Notes: generated by a model not told the origin, from the sequence alone. A stretch of DNA of 62,100 bases from Sphingobacterium rhinopitheci (GCF_022627575.1 NZ_JADEYQ010000017.1:1-62100), one strand, 5' to 3'. Positions 8,467-17,607 are shown, counted from the stretch's first letter. A program made the numbers and translations.

Positions 8467-9828
8467 TTTAGAGAATATATTATCTAGAAGATCATCCGTC
8501 GTTACGGTACCTGTTATTTCACCGAGGTGATGTAAAGCTTGGCGTATATCCATTGCTAAGAAATCCGAAGTCACAGGATTGTCGATACCAAAAAGCACAC
8601 GTTCTAAAGACGACTGTGTATGCTGCAATGCTTCGACGTGACGAATATTGGTAACCATCACATCATCCGTATTTATATTCGAAAGATTCACTTGGCGGAG
8701 CAGCTCCTCTTTGAGCTCCTCAATACCAATCTGCTCTTTGGCGGATATATATAAAGGCTGGAGTACAGCATATTCATCACGTTGTTGTGCTGTGATAAGG
8801 TCCGCTTTATTGATGATCGTCACAAAAGGAATATCCAAAGCTTGGACCTCAACAATTTGTTCCTGTACAGCTTCTATTTTATCCTGCATAGGATCAAACA
8901 AGTAGACAATAAGTCGGGCCTGCTTCATCTTCTCCATGGTACGCTCTACCCCTTTGGCTTCGATCACATCTACCGTTTCACGGATCCCTGCAGTATCAAT
9001 AAATCGGAAGGTAACGCCATTGATATTGATTTCATCCTCGATGGTATCACGTGTAGTACCTGCAATATCAGAAACAATAGCACGTTCTTCATTTAATAAG
9101 GCATTCAGCAAGGTAGATTTACCGACATTGGGCTTTCCCGCAATAACGACGGGTACGCCATTTTTCAGCACATTGCCCTGTTCAAAAGAAGAGATTAATT
9201 TATTAATAACAGTATATATCTGTTGGATAAGATTTTTAAGTTGGTCACGGTTTGCAAACTCCACATCCTCCTCGGCAAAGTCAAGCTCCAACTCAATAAG
9301 GGAGGCGAAGTGAACTAAATCCTCACGTAGCTGTTTCAATTTATTAGAAAATCCACCGCGCATCTGCTGCATAGCAATCTGATGAGAGGCTGCTGAATTA
9401 GAAGCTATCAAATCTGAAACCGCTTCGGCCTGCGACAAGTCTAATCCACCATTAAGGAAAGCACGCAATGTAAACTCCCCAGCGCGGGCAGCGCGTGCAC
9501 CTTTACGAATCAAAAGATTAATCACACGTTCTATAATATACTTAGAATTGTGTGTCGATATCTCTACGGAATTCTCTTTGGTATACGAGTTGGGTCCTAC
9601 AAACAAAGACACCAAAACCTCATCCACAATTTCTTCCTCATCACGGATCGTCCCGAAATGAATGGTATGTGTAGCTTGTTTCGTAAGATCTTTTCCTTTG
9701 AAGATAGAATTAACGATGCTTATCGCCTGTGCGCCCGAAACACGAACCACAGCAATAGCACCTTGCGCACCTGCTGATGTTGCTAAGGCAACAATAGTAT
9801 CTTGTGATATTAATCCATTTGTAGACAT
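8449..9828 (-). CDS. mnmE: tRNA uridine-5-carboxymethylaminomethyl modification GTPase MnmE
   Basis: At 459 aa it has the full family length. Residues 1-120 form the tetrahydrofolate-binding N-terminal domain. The GTPase is inserted in a helical domain: G1 GKPNVGKST at 231-239, G2 around TTRD at 258-261, G3 DTAG at 278-281, and G4 NKAD near 345. The C terminus is FCIGK with the catalytic Cys. With MnmG it modifies U34 of tRNAs reading NNA/NNG codons. A TACTTTTG -7 box (9833-9840, minus) lies four bases before the ATG, implying an almost leaderless mRNA. The gene is intact even though an element is integrated directly at its 3' end. Confidence 0.97.
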   Translation of the reverse strand: MSTNGLISQDTIVALATSAGAQGAIAVVRVSGAQAISIVNSIFKGKDLTKQATHTIHFGTIRDEEEIVDEVLVSLFVGPNSYTKENSVEISTHNSKYIIERVINLLIRKGARAARAGEFTLRAFLNGGLDLSQAEAVSDLIASNSAASHQIAMQQMRGGFSNKLKQLREDLVHFASLIELELDFAEEDVEFANRDQLKNLIQQIYTVINKLISSFEQGNVLKNGVPVVIAGKPNVGKSTLLNALLNEERAIVSDIAGTTRDTIEDEININGVTFRFIDTAGIRETVDVIEAKGVERTMEKMKQARLIVYLFDPMQDKIEAVQEQIVEVQALDIPFVTIINKADLITAQQRDEYAVLQPLYISAKEQIGIEELKEELLRQVNLSNINTDDVMVTNIRHVEALQHTQSSLERVLFGIDNPVTSDFLAMDIRQALHHLGEITGTVTTDDLLDNIFSKFCIGK

Positions 9829-10028
9829 ACCGCAAAAGTAAGGCTTAAAAATGAAAATAACTTACTATTTAAACTCTTAAACAAGATTATTATCGAATTT
9901 TATACCTAATAGTACGCTTAAAGTAATTATAGAACTATATCTATAGCCTACAAAGATTTAGAATTGTTTAGCAGCCACATAAATAATAATATGACCGGTC
10001 CTACCGATTGCCATACATTGCCTTGATA

Positions 10029-10412
10029 CTAAATAGGCAATTTATCATCATTTTCATGTTCTATATAGTCTTTACTTTTTGCGAATACTAGCACCAAAAA
10101 ATTATGCACCCTCACTTCTGTCAAATGCTTTGTTAGCCCCTTAGTATCTTCATAACTGCGGTAGTTTAAAGAGCCTTGTATCATAACTTGAGCACCTTTC
10201 TTACCGTATTTTTCTATGCGCTTATTAAGGTCTCCCCATACGACACATTGATGCCAAAGTGTGGCTTCATTTCTTTCGCCCGAAATACTCTTCCCCATTT
10301 CATTGGTAGCCACACTAAATGTACTTACTTGTACACCCTGTGCCGTTGTTTTAATTACTGCATCCGAACCCAAATGTCCAATTAATTGAACTTGATTAAC
10401 TAAACTACTCAT
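10029..10412 (-). CDS. ssb: Single-stranded DNA-binding protein
   Basis: The 127-aa protein is an OB-fold SSB: NQVQLIGHLGSDAV at the start, FSVATNE, LWHQCVVWGDLN, and KYGKKGAQVMIQGSLNYRSYED. It coats single-stranded DNA in replication and repair. The usual long flexible linker is almost absent, but the tail DDKLPI resembles the acidic DDxxPF-type tip that recruits partner proteins. It is shorter than the typical chromosomal SSB, so it may be a secondary copy, for example one expressed in competence or stress. It stands alone, 200 bp upstream of mnmE on the same strand, and is not part of the element operon. Confidence 0.9.
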   Translation of the reverse strand: MSSLVNQVQLIGHLGSDAVIKTTAQGVQVSTFSVATNEMGKSISGERNEATLWHQCVVWGDLNKRIEKYGKKGAQVMIQGSLNYRSYEDTKGLTKHLTEVRVHNFLVLVFAKSKDYIEHENDDKLPI

Positions 10413-10592
10413 ACTTTAAAATTTAATTTGTAAATTAAATACATTAACTATTAGTGAACAACATGTGCTCTATAATAATGATGTTTAAACATTACAAAAT
10501 AAACGATAGCACTGTTTTTGATTCGGGAGATAACTACTTAATATCGATTATAACTGTTTAAAAATAATTATCCAACCCTTAGCGTAAAGATT

Positions 10593-10958
10593 ATGAAAAG
10601 AAAAATATGTATAGAATGCCAATTACCAATCCAAGGAAGAACAGATAAACGATTTTGTGATGACTTCTGCCGAAATAGCTACAACAATCGGCTGAATAGC
10701 TATCAAAATAATATTACTCGAAATATAAATACTATCCTACGTAAAAATAGACGAATTATAGAGCGTCAATTTGATACAAATAAAATTATAAAAATCAAGC
10801 GGAATGAATTATTAATGGAAGGTTATAATTTTACTTATCACACCCATACAATGCACAGCAAGGAAGGACAATCCTACATATTTGTATATAATTATGGTTA
10901 TTTAGAATTGGAAAATGACTACATCCTTCTTGTATCACAAGACGCGAAAGAAAAATAA
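10593..10958 (+). CDS. Small Zn-finger protein, unknown function
   Basis: The protein has 121 residues. The N terminus CIECQLPIQGRTDKRFCDDFC is a CxxC...CxxxC zinc knuckle followed by NSYNNR. The pattern is very close to the knuckle of the element protein at 7621-8196. The remainder is a basic, Asn-rich helix and a short beta segment. There is no signal peptide. It is divergent from ssb. Similar small DUF2116-like proteins occur widely in this group without known function. A nucleic-acid or regulatory role is only suggested by the basic composition. Confidence 0.75.
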   Translation: MKRKICIECQLPIQGRTDKRFCDDFCRNSYNNRLNSYQNNITRNINTILRKNRRIIERQFDTNKIIKIKRNELLMEGYNFTYHTHTMHSKEGQSYIFVYNYGYLELENDYILLVSQDAKEK

Positions 10959-11083
10959 CTTCAGCAAACAATATTAATTTAATAAATAATATTGTTTATA
11001 AATTTTTTTTTCAGTTATTTGAACTTACAATTGAAAAGAGGGAATTAACCTATTCCATGCTACCAATATAAATTTATAAATAA

Positions 11084-11917
11084 ATGAATAATACCGTCAC
11101 TACCAATTTTGCCAAACTGAAATACCATGTATTTATTGTACCAATTATATTGTTATTGGCTATATTTAGTGTGCTATATATTAATGATGCCTTACAAGGT
11201 AATACTTATAGCAATTTTCAAAAGGATTGGTTCATATCCTTGAATACGCAGCTAGCACAATATCCATTGGCATTAAAAAACCTTACCGAATTGGGTGATG
11301 GCTTAATTATACTTTCATTTTTTACTGCCCTATTAATCTATGCTCCTAAGTTTTGGGAATCTTTGATCACAGGTTTTATAATTTCTGCAGTATTTACCGT
11401 TGTCTTAAAACGATTATTTAGCATTAAAAGACCCGCAGCAACCTATTTAGAGGATCACTTCACGATAATTGGGGACAAACTGACGGGACATAACAGCTTC
11501 CCCTCGGGGCACTCGATCACGGTATTTACGGTATTAACTATACTCCTATTTGCTTTTATGCCTAGTCTTTTCAGGCACCGCGTGATGTGGACATTTTGTA
11601 TATGCACTATTGGCATAGTTTTAATTTCTACAAGAATAGGTGTCGGGGCACATTACCCTATTGATGTTACCGTTGGTGCTATTATTGGGTATATATCTGG
11701 TATATTAGGCATTATTATTAATGAAAAATATAGCCTTTGGGGGTGGATTTCTAATAGGAAATATTATCCTTTTTTTATAGCTTTATTCGCTGTTAGTTCT
11801 ATTATAATAATTACTAAAATACTAGCTATTAACTTAGTTATATTTTATTTAGCACTTTTCAGTTTATTAATATCGCTATATCTCATTATCAACCTATATG
11901 TTAAAAAAAACGTTTAA
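11084..11917 (+). CDS. PAP2-family membrane phosphatase (lipid phosphatase)
   Basis: This 277-aa integral membrane protein has about six or seven hydrophobic segments and the complete PAP2 signature: KRLFSIKRP at 109-117, PSGHS at 140-144 and STRIGVGAHYPID at 182-194. The catalytic histidines lie in the latter two motifs. The family removes phosphate from lipids such as lipid A, undecaprenyl pyrophosphate or phosphatidylglycerol phosphate. The next gene, a phosphoethanolamine transferase, overlaps it by 20 bp. That pairing recalls LpxE/EptA systems, in which a lipid A phosphate is removed and replaced by phosphoethanolamine. The substrate is inferred from the neighbour. Confidence 0.9.
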   Translation: MNNTVTTNFAKLKYHVFIVPIILLLAIFSVLYINDALQGNTYSNFQKDWFISLNTQLAQYPLALKNLTELGDGLIILSFFTALLIYAPKFWESLITGFIISAVFTVVLKRLFSIKRPAATYLEDHFTIIGDKLTGHNSFPSGHSITVFTVLTILLFAFMPSLFRHRVMWTFCICTIGIVLISTRIGVGAHYPIDVTVGAIIGYISGILGIIINEKYSLWGWISNRKYYPFFIALFAVSSIIIITKILAINLVIFYLALFSLLISLYLIINLYVKKNV

Positions 11918-13418
11918 ATTATCACAACTCATTTTATTCATTTGTACGCTTAATTTTTTATTCTTTAATTTACCCTTTTGCACGTTTATACTTGAAAACA
12001 GCAATTATAAGACGCTGAGTGGCTCAATTTTAATAGCCAGTTTCATGGCAATGATTATTTTGGCTAACTATTTTGTTTTTTATTTATTCTATTCCATCAA
12101 TTTTTTATTTGGGAGAATTATAACATCACTATTTTTTGTGATAAATGCTGTGGCCGTATATTTTATAAATACGTACAGTGTCATCATAGATGAAAGCATG
12201 ATCGGCAATATATTTAATACTAATTATGCGGAATCCAGTAGTTTCTTTGCCTTAAAACTCGTACTATATCTTGTATTGTTGGGAATTATACCTTCAATTT
12301 TAATTTTTAAGGTTAAGATCCAAAAGGTAAACCTGAAGCTTTTTTTCAAAAATACTGGAATCGCCTTGAGCTTAATTATTATTATTGTTATCGCCAATGC
12401 GAACAATATACTGTGGATAGACAAGCATTCTAAAGTAATCGGTGGCCTAGCTATGCCTTGGTCGTATACCGTCAATATTCCAAGATACCTTATTCACAAG
12501 AATCAAGAAAACGAAAAAGAAATATTACTTCCTGACGCTACGATCACAAATAAGGAGAAATCTGTCGTTGTATTAGTAATTGGGGAATCAGCGAGAAGTA
12601 AGAATTTTTCTTTATATGGATATGATAAAAATACTAACCCTCTATTAGCAAAGACTGACAATCTCTACCATTTTAAGGCTACATCATGTGCCACCTACAC
12701 AACTGCGGCTGTAAAATGTCTACTAGAGCATCAAAACACGAATGAACTTTACGAAATTCTTCCAAATTATTTAGACCGCAATAATGTCGCTGTAATATGG
12801 CGTACCACCAATTGGGGGGAGCCACCAGTGCATATCGATAAATACCAAAAAGCAGAAGATTTGGCTCCTAACTGTAAAGATGAAAGCTGCGCTTATGATG
12901 AGATCCTTTTAAAAGACCTCAAACAAGAAATAGTAAATGCAAAGCAAGACAAGATATTAATAGTACTGCATACGAGTACCAGCCATGGACCTACTTATAG
13001 CAAAAAATACCCTAAACAGTTTGAGGTATTCAAACCTGTATGTAACTCTGTAGAACTTGCACATTGTTCTAACCAAGAACTTATCAATGCTTATGACAAT
13101 ACAATTGTCTATACAGACTATATATTACACAGTATAATAGGTGAATTGGAGCAACTAAAAGATTATAAAAGCGCGATGATTTATGTGTCAGATCATGGGG
13201 AGTCATTGGGAGAAAAAAATCTATATATGCATGGTGTTCCAATGAGTATTGCACCAAAGGAACAATATGAAATCCCTTTTATAGTATGGGTTTCGGAGAA
13301 TTCAAAGCAGCTAAAACCACAAGAACAGGTATCACAAAATCATGTCTTTCATAGTGTTTTGAATTTCCTTAGCATCAATACCCCTTTTTATAATGAATCC
13401 TTAAATATATTTAAGTAA
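11898..13418 (+). CDS. EptA-like lipid A phosphoethanolamine transferase
   Basis: This 506-aa protein has five N-terminal membrane helices (to about residue 170) and a periplasmic sulfatase/alkaline-phosphatase-like domain. Signature segments are VVLVIGESARSKNFSLYGY (metal-binding Glu), SCATYTTAAVKCLLEHQ (nucleophile Thr region), LHTSTSHGP, and SDHGESLGEKNLYMHGVP (metal-binding Asp and His). EptA enzymes move phosphoethanolamine from phosphatidylethanolamine to lipid A, lowering surface charge and giving polymyxin tolerance. It overlaps the PAP2 gene by 20 bp, so the two are coupled. Which lipid is modified here is not shown by the sequence. Confidence 0.9.
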   Translation: MLKKTFKLSQLILFICTLNFLFFNLPFCTFILENSNYKTLSGSILIASFMAMIILANYFVFYLFYSINFLFGRIITSLFFVINAVAVYFINTYSVIIDESMIGNIFNTNYAESSSFFALKLVLYLVLLGIIPSILIFKVKIQKVNLKLFFKNTGIALSLIIIIVIANANNILWIDKHSKVIGGLAMPWSYTVNIPRYLIHKNQENEKEILLPDATITNKEKSVVVLVIGESARSKNFSLYGYDKNTNPLLAKTDNLYHFKATSCATYTTAAVKCLLEHQNTNELYEILPNYLDRNNVAVIWRTTNWGEPPVHIDKYQKAEDLAPNCKDESCAYDEILLKDLKQEIVNAKQDKILIVLHTSTSHGPTYSKKYPKQFEVFKPVCNSVELAHCSNQELINAYDNTIVYTDYILHSIIGELEQLKDYKSAMIYVSDHGESLGEKNLYMHGVPMSIAPKEQYEIPFIVWVSENSKQLKPQEQVSQNHVFHSVLNFLSINTPFYNESLNIFK

Positions 13419-13430
13419 ATCCCCTAAAAA

Positions 13431-13468
13431 AGCTTGGCTTTAACGACAAAAGTCATTAAAGCCAAGCT
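13431..13468. terminator. Terminator between convergent genes
   Basis: A 13-bp stem (AGCTTGGCTTTAA with its complement) is extended by GAC/GTC after one mismatch. It lies 13 bp past the phosphoethanolamine transferase stop and 26 bp before the convergent arginase-family gene, so it probably serves both. Confidence 0.75.
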
Positions 13469-13494
13469 GTATAAATACTTTAGAACTCGTATTA

Positions 13495-14583
13495 TTAAAA
13501 TATAATAGGCTCTCCAGTATGTAGACCATTATTTTTAGCTAATACACCACACATATGGAACAATAAACGTGCACCGACATTACCATCCCATTCATCTTCA
13601 CCTGGTGCAACTTCAACTAAGTCAATACCGATTATATTTTTCTTAGAATCCGCTAATCTTGACAACGCATAGGTCGCTTGCTCATAAGAGATTCCTCCCG
13701 GTACTGGAGTTCCCGTATTAGGACAATACCATTGGTATAAAGCATCGATATCAAAACTTACCGCTACATTTTGTGGTAATAAATTGATGATTTCATCTAT
13801 TTTTTGCTGCCAAGTTTGCCCTTCAAATTCAGCTTTCTTCAAATCCTTGTCTGTATAAACAGCTACTTTATCCGAAGACTTCACTACAGCTACCTCTTGT
13901 TCACAGAAATCACGTATACCAACTTGCACTAATTTACTAATTTGTGGCAACTGAATAGCATTATACATAATAGAAGCATGCGAATATGTAAATCCTTCGT
14001 AAGCTATACGTAAGTCCATATGAGCATCAAAGTGTAGAATCCCAAAATTATCGTGTATTGTAGATAAAGCTTGGTAATAACCTAATGGCGTGGAATGATC
14101 TCCACCCAATAGTATTACCTTTTTCCCTTTAGCATACCATGCTAATACACGCTCTTTCAATTCACTATTCAATTGAGCAGAGGCATTATTAATTTCCGCT
14201 AAATCTTTTGCCAATTGTGGGTTCTCCGTAATCACTTCACCATTTTCCAAAGCCGCAATTATAGGTTGCGCTTTGGCTTTATAATATTCGCTTTTCTCAG
14301 CCCAATGTTGTGGACCTTCATCCAAATATATTCCTAACTTCCAAAGCTCTGGGTAATCCTGTTGCAATAAATCTACTTGAAAAGAAGCATTCAATATTGC
14401 CTCAGGTCCATTAGATGCTCCCGCCCCATAGCTCACTGTTACTTCCCAAGGCACAGACACGACAATAATATCACTTTCCTCTGCCGTAAATGGTAGTCCA
14501 AATATACTAGAATCAGCCAAACCGGGCTGTGAAGGGTCAAAATTTGCTATTTTCTCTTGCTTAGTCGACATAATAAAATTCAA
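13495..14583 (-). CDS. Arginase / agmatinase / formimidoylglutamase family enzyme
   Basis: This 362-aa cytoplasmic ureohydrolase has the metal-binding motifs GGDHS (160-164), FDAHMD (185-190) and SFDID (276-280), which together bind the two Mn ions. Family members hydrolyse guanidino or formimino groups of arginine, agmatine, formimidoylglutamate or similar compounds. The stretch after the third motif (ALYQWYCPNTGTP) departs from the usual DPxxAPGTG, so the substrate cannot be assigned. The N terminus carries about 30 extra residues compared with short agmatinases. An internal ATG at 14571 is an alternative start. A good promoter lies just upstream, partly inside the preceding terminator. Confidence 0.85.
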   Translation of the reverse strand: MNFIMSTKQEKIANFDPSQPGLADSSIFGLPFTAEESDIIVVSVPWEVTVSYGAGASNGPEAILNASFQVDLLQQDYPELWKLGIYLDEGPQHWAEKSEYYKAKAQPIIAALENGEVITENPQLAKDLAEINNASAQLNSELKERVLAWYAKGKKVILLGGDHSTPLGYYQALSTIHDNFGILHFDAHMDLRIAYEGFTYSHASIMYNAIQLPQISKLVQVGIRDFCEQEVAVVKSSDKVAVYTDKDLKKAEFEGQTWQQKIDEIINLLPQNVAVSFDIDALYQWYCPNTGTPVPGGISYEQATYALSRLADSKKNIIGIDLVEVAPGEDEWDGNVGARLLFHMCGVLAKNNGLHTGEPIIF

Positions 14584-14597
14584 TATTTTCTATTTTA

Positions 14598-14629
14598 CAA
14601 AGATAGAAAATCATACAACAAAAAAGCAA
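14598..14629 (-). promoter_or_regulatory. Bacteroidota-type promoter of the arginase-family gene
   Basis: On the minus strand, TTG (14629-14627) is followed after 21 bp by TATCTTTG (14605-14598), matching the -33 TTG and -7 TAnnTTTG consensus. The -33 element lies within the terminator hairpin of the upstream M48 gene. Confidence 0.65.
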
Positions 14630-14645
14630 TCCGAAGGGATTGCTT
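14624..14645 (-). terminator. Terminator of the nadC-plsY-M48 run
   Basis: A 9-bp stem (AAGCAATCC/GGATTGCTT) closes a 4-nt loop that reads CTTC on the minus strand, giving a stable C(UUCG)-like loop. It is followed by a T run on the minus strand, 24 bp past the M48 gene stop. Confidence 0.85.
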
Positions 14646-14668
14646 GTATCATTAAAAGCTCGTATGTG

Positions 14669-15472
14669 CTATTTTTTGTAATACTTCATGGCTTCAGGCA
14701 TCAGCTCCTGCAGCTGCGCTATACGTCGCGCATCACTAGGGTGAGTACTTAAAAATTCAGACTGCTGCGCGCCCGATTTTCCCGAGGCCATTCTTTCCCA
14801 AAAAGCGATAGCTTCTCTGGGATCGTATCCTGCCATTGCCATAATAATCAAACCTGCCTTGTCTGCTGCCAATTCATCATTGCGCGAGAATTTCAATTGA
14901 CTAAGAGGAGCACCAATGCCATACAATTGGTTCATTACATCGACGCCTTTATTCGTACTTAGTGCCCCTGCAGCACCTAATACTTGCGCACCCATTTGTA
15001 ATACCATTTGGTTAGATGCCTGAGCTACAGAATGCTCTTCGATAGCATGCGCAATCTCGTGCCCCATTACTGTTGCTAAGCCTGCTTCATTCGCTGTAAT
15101 AGGTAAAATCCCTGTAAATACAGCAACTTTACCACCTGGCATACACCATGCATTAGCATCGTCACTTTGAATCAAATTAAATTCCCAATTGAAATTATAA
15201 TTATCAGCAATACCTTTTTCTTTCAGATAGCGCATGGTTGCTGCCGCAATATTATTACCTACACGTTTTACGGTTGTAGCTTGACTAGTTCCTGTAATTA
15301 CTTTAGTCGTCTTATCGGACAAAAACTCTTTATATGCCAATGAAGACTGTTGATTTATCGTGTTACTATCAACTAATTTTAAATATTTTCTACCTGTAAT
15401 TGCTGATGTTGCACACCCTACTGCTGTAACCGCTAACAAAGCCATAGCAGAATATTTAAATATTTTTTTCAT
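14669..15472 (-). CDS. M48-family metalloprotease lipoprotein (LoiP/YggG-like)
   Basis: The 267-aa protein begins with a lipoprotein signal ending VTAVGC, with the lipidated Cys at residue 20, so it is membrane-anchored in the periplasm or outer membrane. The zinc motif HEIAH lies at 138-142. A downstream NDELAADKAG supplies the third ligand Glu and the typical DxxA context. Members (LoiP, BepA-like M48C) degrade or help fold outer-membrane proteins. No TPR repeats are present, so it resembles LoiP more than BepA. It is the last gene of a run with nadC and plsY and ends at a strong terminator. Confidence 0.92.
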   Translation of the reverse strand: MKKIFKYSAMALLAVTAVGCATSAITGRKYLKLVDSNTINQQSSLAYKEFLSDKTTKVITGTSQATTVKRVGNNIAAATMRYLKEKGIADNYNFNWEFNLIQSDDANAWCMPGGKVAVFTGILPITANEAGLATVMGHEIAHAIEEHSVAQASNQMVLQMGAQVLGAAGALSTNKGVDVMNQLYGIGAPLSQLKFSRNDELAADKAGLIIMAMAGYDPREAIAFWERMASGKSGAQQSEFLSTHPSDARRIAQLQELMPEAMKYYKK

Positions 15473-15511
15473 TTTAATAGTATTGATTAACAGTTATATA
15501 CAAACCTCAAA

Positions 15512-16162
15512 TTAATTTGGTGATTTACGCTTAAAAAGATAGATCTTGGACTCTTTACCTTTCAAAAGTCTTTCGATATTCTTCTGGTGCGTAATAAGTA
15601 TTAGTGCACATATCGCGATAGCATAAAGCATAATCGAGGGCACCGTAGTCTTAAAAACTAAGGCTAGACTAATGGGGAAAGTAAAACCCGCCAAAATAGA
15701 ACTCAGGGATACATAGTGTGTAATCAAAAGACACAATACAAATACAGTTACACAGCACAATGCTGCAGATAGATGTATGGCTAAAATCATCCCAAATAAA
15801 GTAGCCACTCCTTTTCCACCTCTAAATCCCGCGAAAATAGGAAATAAATGTCCCAATACTGCTATAACACCTAGTGCCAATTGGAAGTTAACAAAATGTG
15901 GCGAATTAGGGTCTCCGACAATTGAAGAATCTAATAAATAGGGTAAATTTGTAGCTGTCCATCCCTTTAGGATATCGACAAACATCACAATAGTACCCGC
16001 TTTTTTTCCTAAAACACGAAATGTATTTGTAGCACCCGCATTCCCACTCCCATATTCCCTAACATCGACCCCGTAAAATGCCTGACCAAACCAAACTGCA
16101 GTTGGAATGGAGCCAAACAAATAAGCTAATATTACTATCCCTATTAAATATATTGAAATCAT
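15512..16162 (-). CDS. plsY: Glycerol-3-phosphate acyltransferase PlsY
   Basis: This 216-aa polytopic membrane enzyme transfers the acyl group from acyl-phosphate to glycerol-3-phosphate, the first step of phospholipid synthesis. The family motifs are visible: GSIPTAVWFGQ near residue 17, YGSGNAGATNTFRVLGKKAG at about 37-56, and GHLFPIFAGFRGGKGVAT at about 103-120. Length and membrane pattern fit. It follows nadC by 16 bp and precedes the M48 protease by about 40 bp on the same strand. Confidence 0.97.
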   Translation of the reverse strand: MISIYLIGIVILAYLFGSIPTAVWFGQAFYGVDVREYGSGNAGATNTFRVLGKKAGTIVMFVDILKGWTATNLPYLLDSSIVGDPNSPHFVNFQLALGVIAVLGHLFPIFAGFRGGKGVATLFGMILAIHLSAALCCVTVFVLCLLITHYVSLSSILAGFTFPISLALVFKTTVPSIMLYAIAICALILITHQKNIERLLKGKESKIYLFKRKSPN

Positions 16163-16178
16163 TAACGTTTCTAATTCT

Positions 16179-17036
16179 CTATATAAGCTTTGCCTTCAAA
16201 CTCAAATCTAGACTTTTGACAGAATGTGTCAACGCCCCTACTGAAATATAATCTACACCGGCCAACCCGTAATTACGAATAGTATCTAAGGTGATGCCTC
16301 CAGAAGCTTCTGTCAGAAATCTTCCTTTTACGATATCTACGGCTTTATATACATCCTCAGGTGTAAAATTATCAAACATCACGCGCTCAACACCCTCAGT
16401 CGTTAATAATTCTCCTAATTCATCAAAATTACGAACCTCGACTTCGATCGGAATATTGATATTATTTTCTTTTTTATACTTTACAGCATTATGTACAGCA
16501 TTAACAACACCGCCCGCATAATCGATATGATTATCCTTAATCAAAATCATATCATAAAGACCAAAACGATGATTAACACCGCCACCAATTTTAACAGCTT
16601 CTTTTTCTAGAAAACGTAGTAATGGTGTAGTTTTTCGGGTGTCCAATACTTTAGCACCTGTACCTTCTAGCTGCTTAACATATTCTGCCGTTTTAGTAGC
16701 TATGGCAGACATTCGTTGCATTACATTTAATACCAGTCGCTCAGCTTTTAAGATAGAATGAATCCTACCACGTACATAAAGTACGATCTGCCCTTCCTCT
16801 GCCGCATCGCCATCATGGATAAAAACTTCAACATGAAAATCCTTATCTACTTGATAAAATATCTCTACAGCTACGTCTACACCTGCTATTATACCGTTTT
16901 CTTTAACTAACAACTTTGCCTCACCTAGTTTATCTTCCGGTAAGGAAGCTAGTGATGTATGGTCGCCGTCTTTTACGTCCTCCTCTAGAGCTTGTTTAAC
17001 AAAAACAGCTAATTTATCCTTGTATTCTTGCGTCAT
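16179..17036 (-). CDS. nadC: Nicotinate-nucleotide pyrophosphorylase (carboxylating)
   Basis: This 285-aa cytoplasmic enzyme converts quinolinate and PRPP to nicotinate mononucleotide, CO2 and pyrophosphate in de novo NAD synthesis. Characteristic segments are EEDVKDGDHTS near the start, VMQRMSAIATKT, VLDTRKTTPLLRFLEKEAVKIGGG (split here for length; 150-173), HRFGLYD, IKDNH, and ASGGITLDTI near the C terminus. Full family length. It is the first gene of a tightly spaced run with plsY. The small DUF4783 gene lies about 75 bp upstream on the same strand. Confidence 0.97.
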   Translation of the reverse strand: MTQEYKDKLAVFVKQALEEDVKDGDHTSLASLPEDKLGEAKLLVKENGIIAGVDVAVEIFYQVDKDFHVEVFIHDGDAAEEGQIVLYVRGRIHSILKAERLVLNVMQRMSAIATKTAEYVKQLEGTGAKVLDTRKTTPLLRFLEKEAVKIGGGVNHRFGLYDMILIKDNHIDYAGGVVNAVHNAVKYKKENNINIPIEVEVRNFDELGELLTTEGVERVMFDNFTPEDVYKAVDIVKGRFLTEASGGITLDTIRNYGLAGVDYISVGALTHSVKSLDLSLKAKLI

Positions 17037-17110
17037 TTAATGCCAAATATTAAGCTAAGATGAGTAAAAAAAATATATATTTAAGAAAAAAAATAGCTGA
17101 AATAAATATT

Positions 17111-17524
17111 TTAGTACATTTTAAATTCAACAACAGTTGTTTCTCCTTTGATTTCCATGAACTTAACCACGATTTGAAAATTCTCTTTTATAGTCTTAAT
17201 GCCATATACTACATAAGAAGTAGATTGGCCATTGCCACCATTAGAAACAATCTTAATAGTATTAATTGGATACTCTTTGAAAAAATTATTTAATATTAAT
17301 TCGGATTGAAACTTGGTAGAGATGCGGTCTTGACCATTCAGAGATAGATTGACAGTGGAACCAAAATATTTTACCACAGCTTTACTATCATTTTTTTTCA
17401 AACCCTCGAGAATATTACTGTAAACTTTAGGTATTTGAAAACTAAATAACATGCTAACAACAGTTAAAGAAAAAACATACTTCATCAACTTTTTTATATT
17501 ATCTTGCTTAGATATCCTCATCAT
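17111..17524 (-). CDS. DUF4783-type secreted protein
   Basis: This 137-aa protein has an N-terminal hydrophobic signal (about 15-35) and a small alpha+beta domain with LEGLKKNDSKAVVKYFGSTVNLSLNG, ILNNFFKEYP and YVVYGIK. I recognise this as the DUF4783 family, an NTF2-like fold found in Bacteroidota next to nadC. The second Met at 17521 could equally be the start. Function is unknown. The signal suggests a periplasmic location, and the gene order with nadC is common in this group, to my knowledge. Confidence 0.85.
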   Translation of the reverse strand: MMRISKQDNIKKLMKYVFSLTVVSMLFSFQIPKVYSNILEGLKKNDSKAVVKYFGSTVNLSLNGQDRISTKFQSELILNNFFKEYPINTIKIVSNGGNGQSTSYVVYGIKTIKENFQIVVKFMEIKGETTVVEFKMY

Positions 17525-17607
17525 AGTCTGAATTATGTTAGTAATACAAATTTAATTATCTATTGAAAAATTAAAAAGTAAATAATCATTATTTTTTATA
17601 TTTGTGT

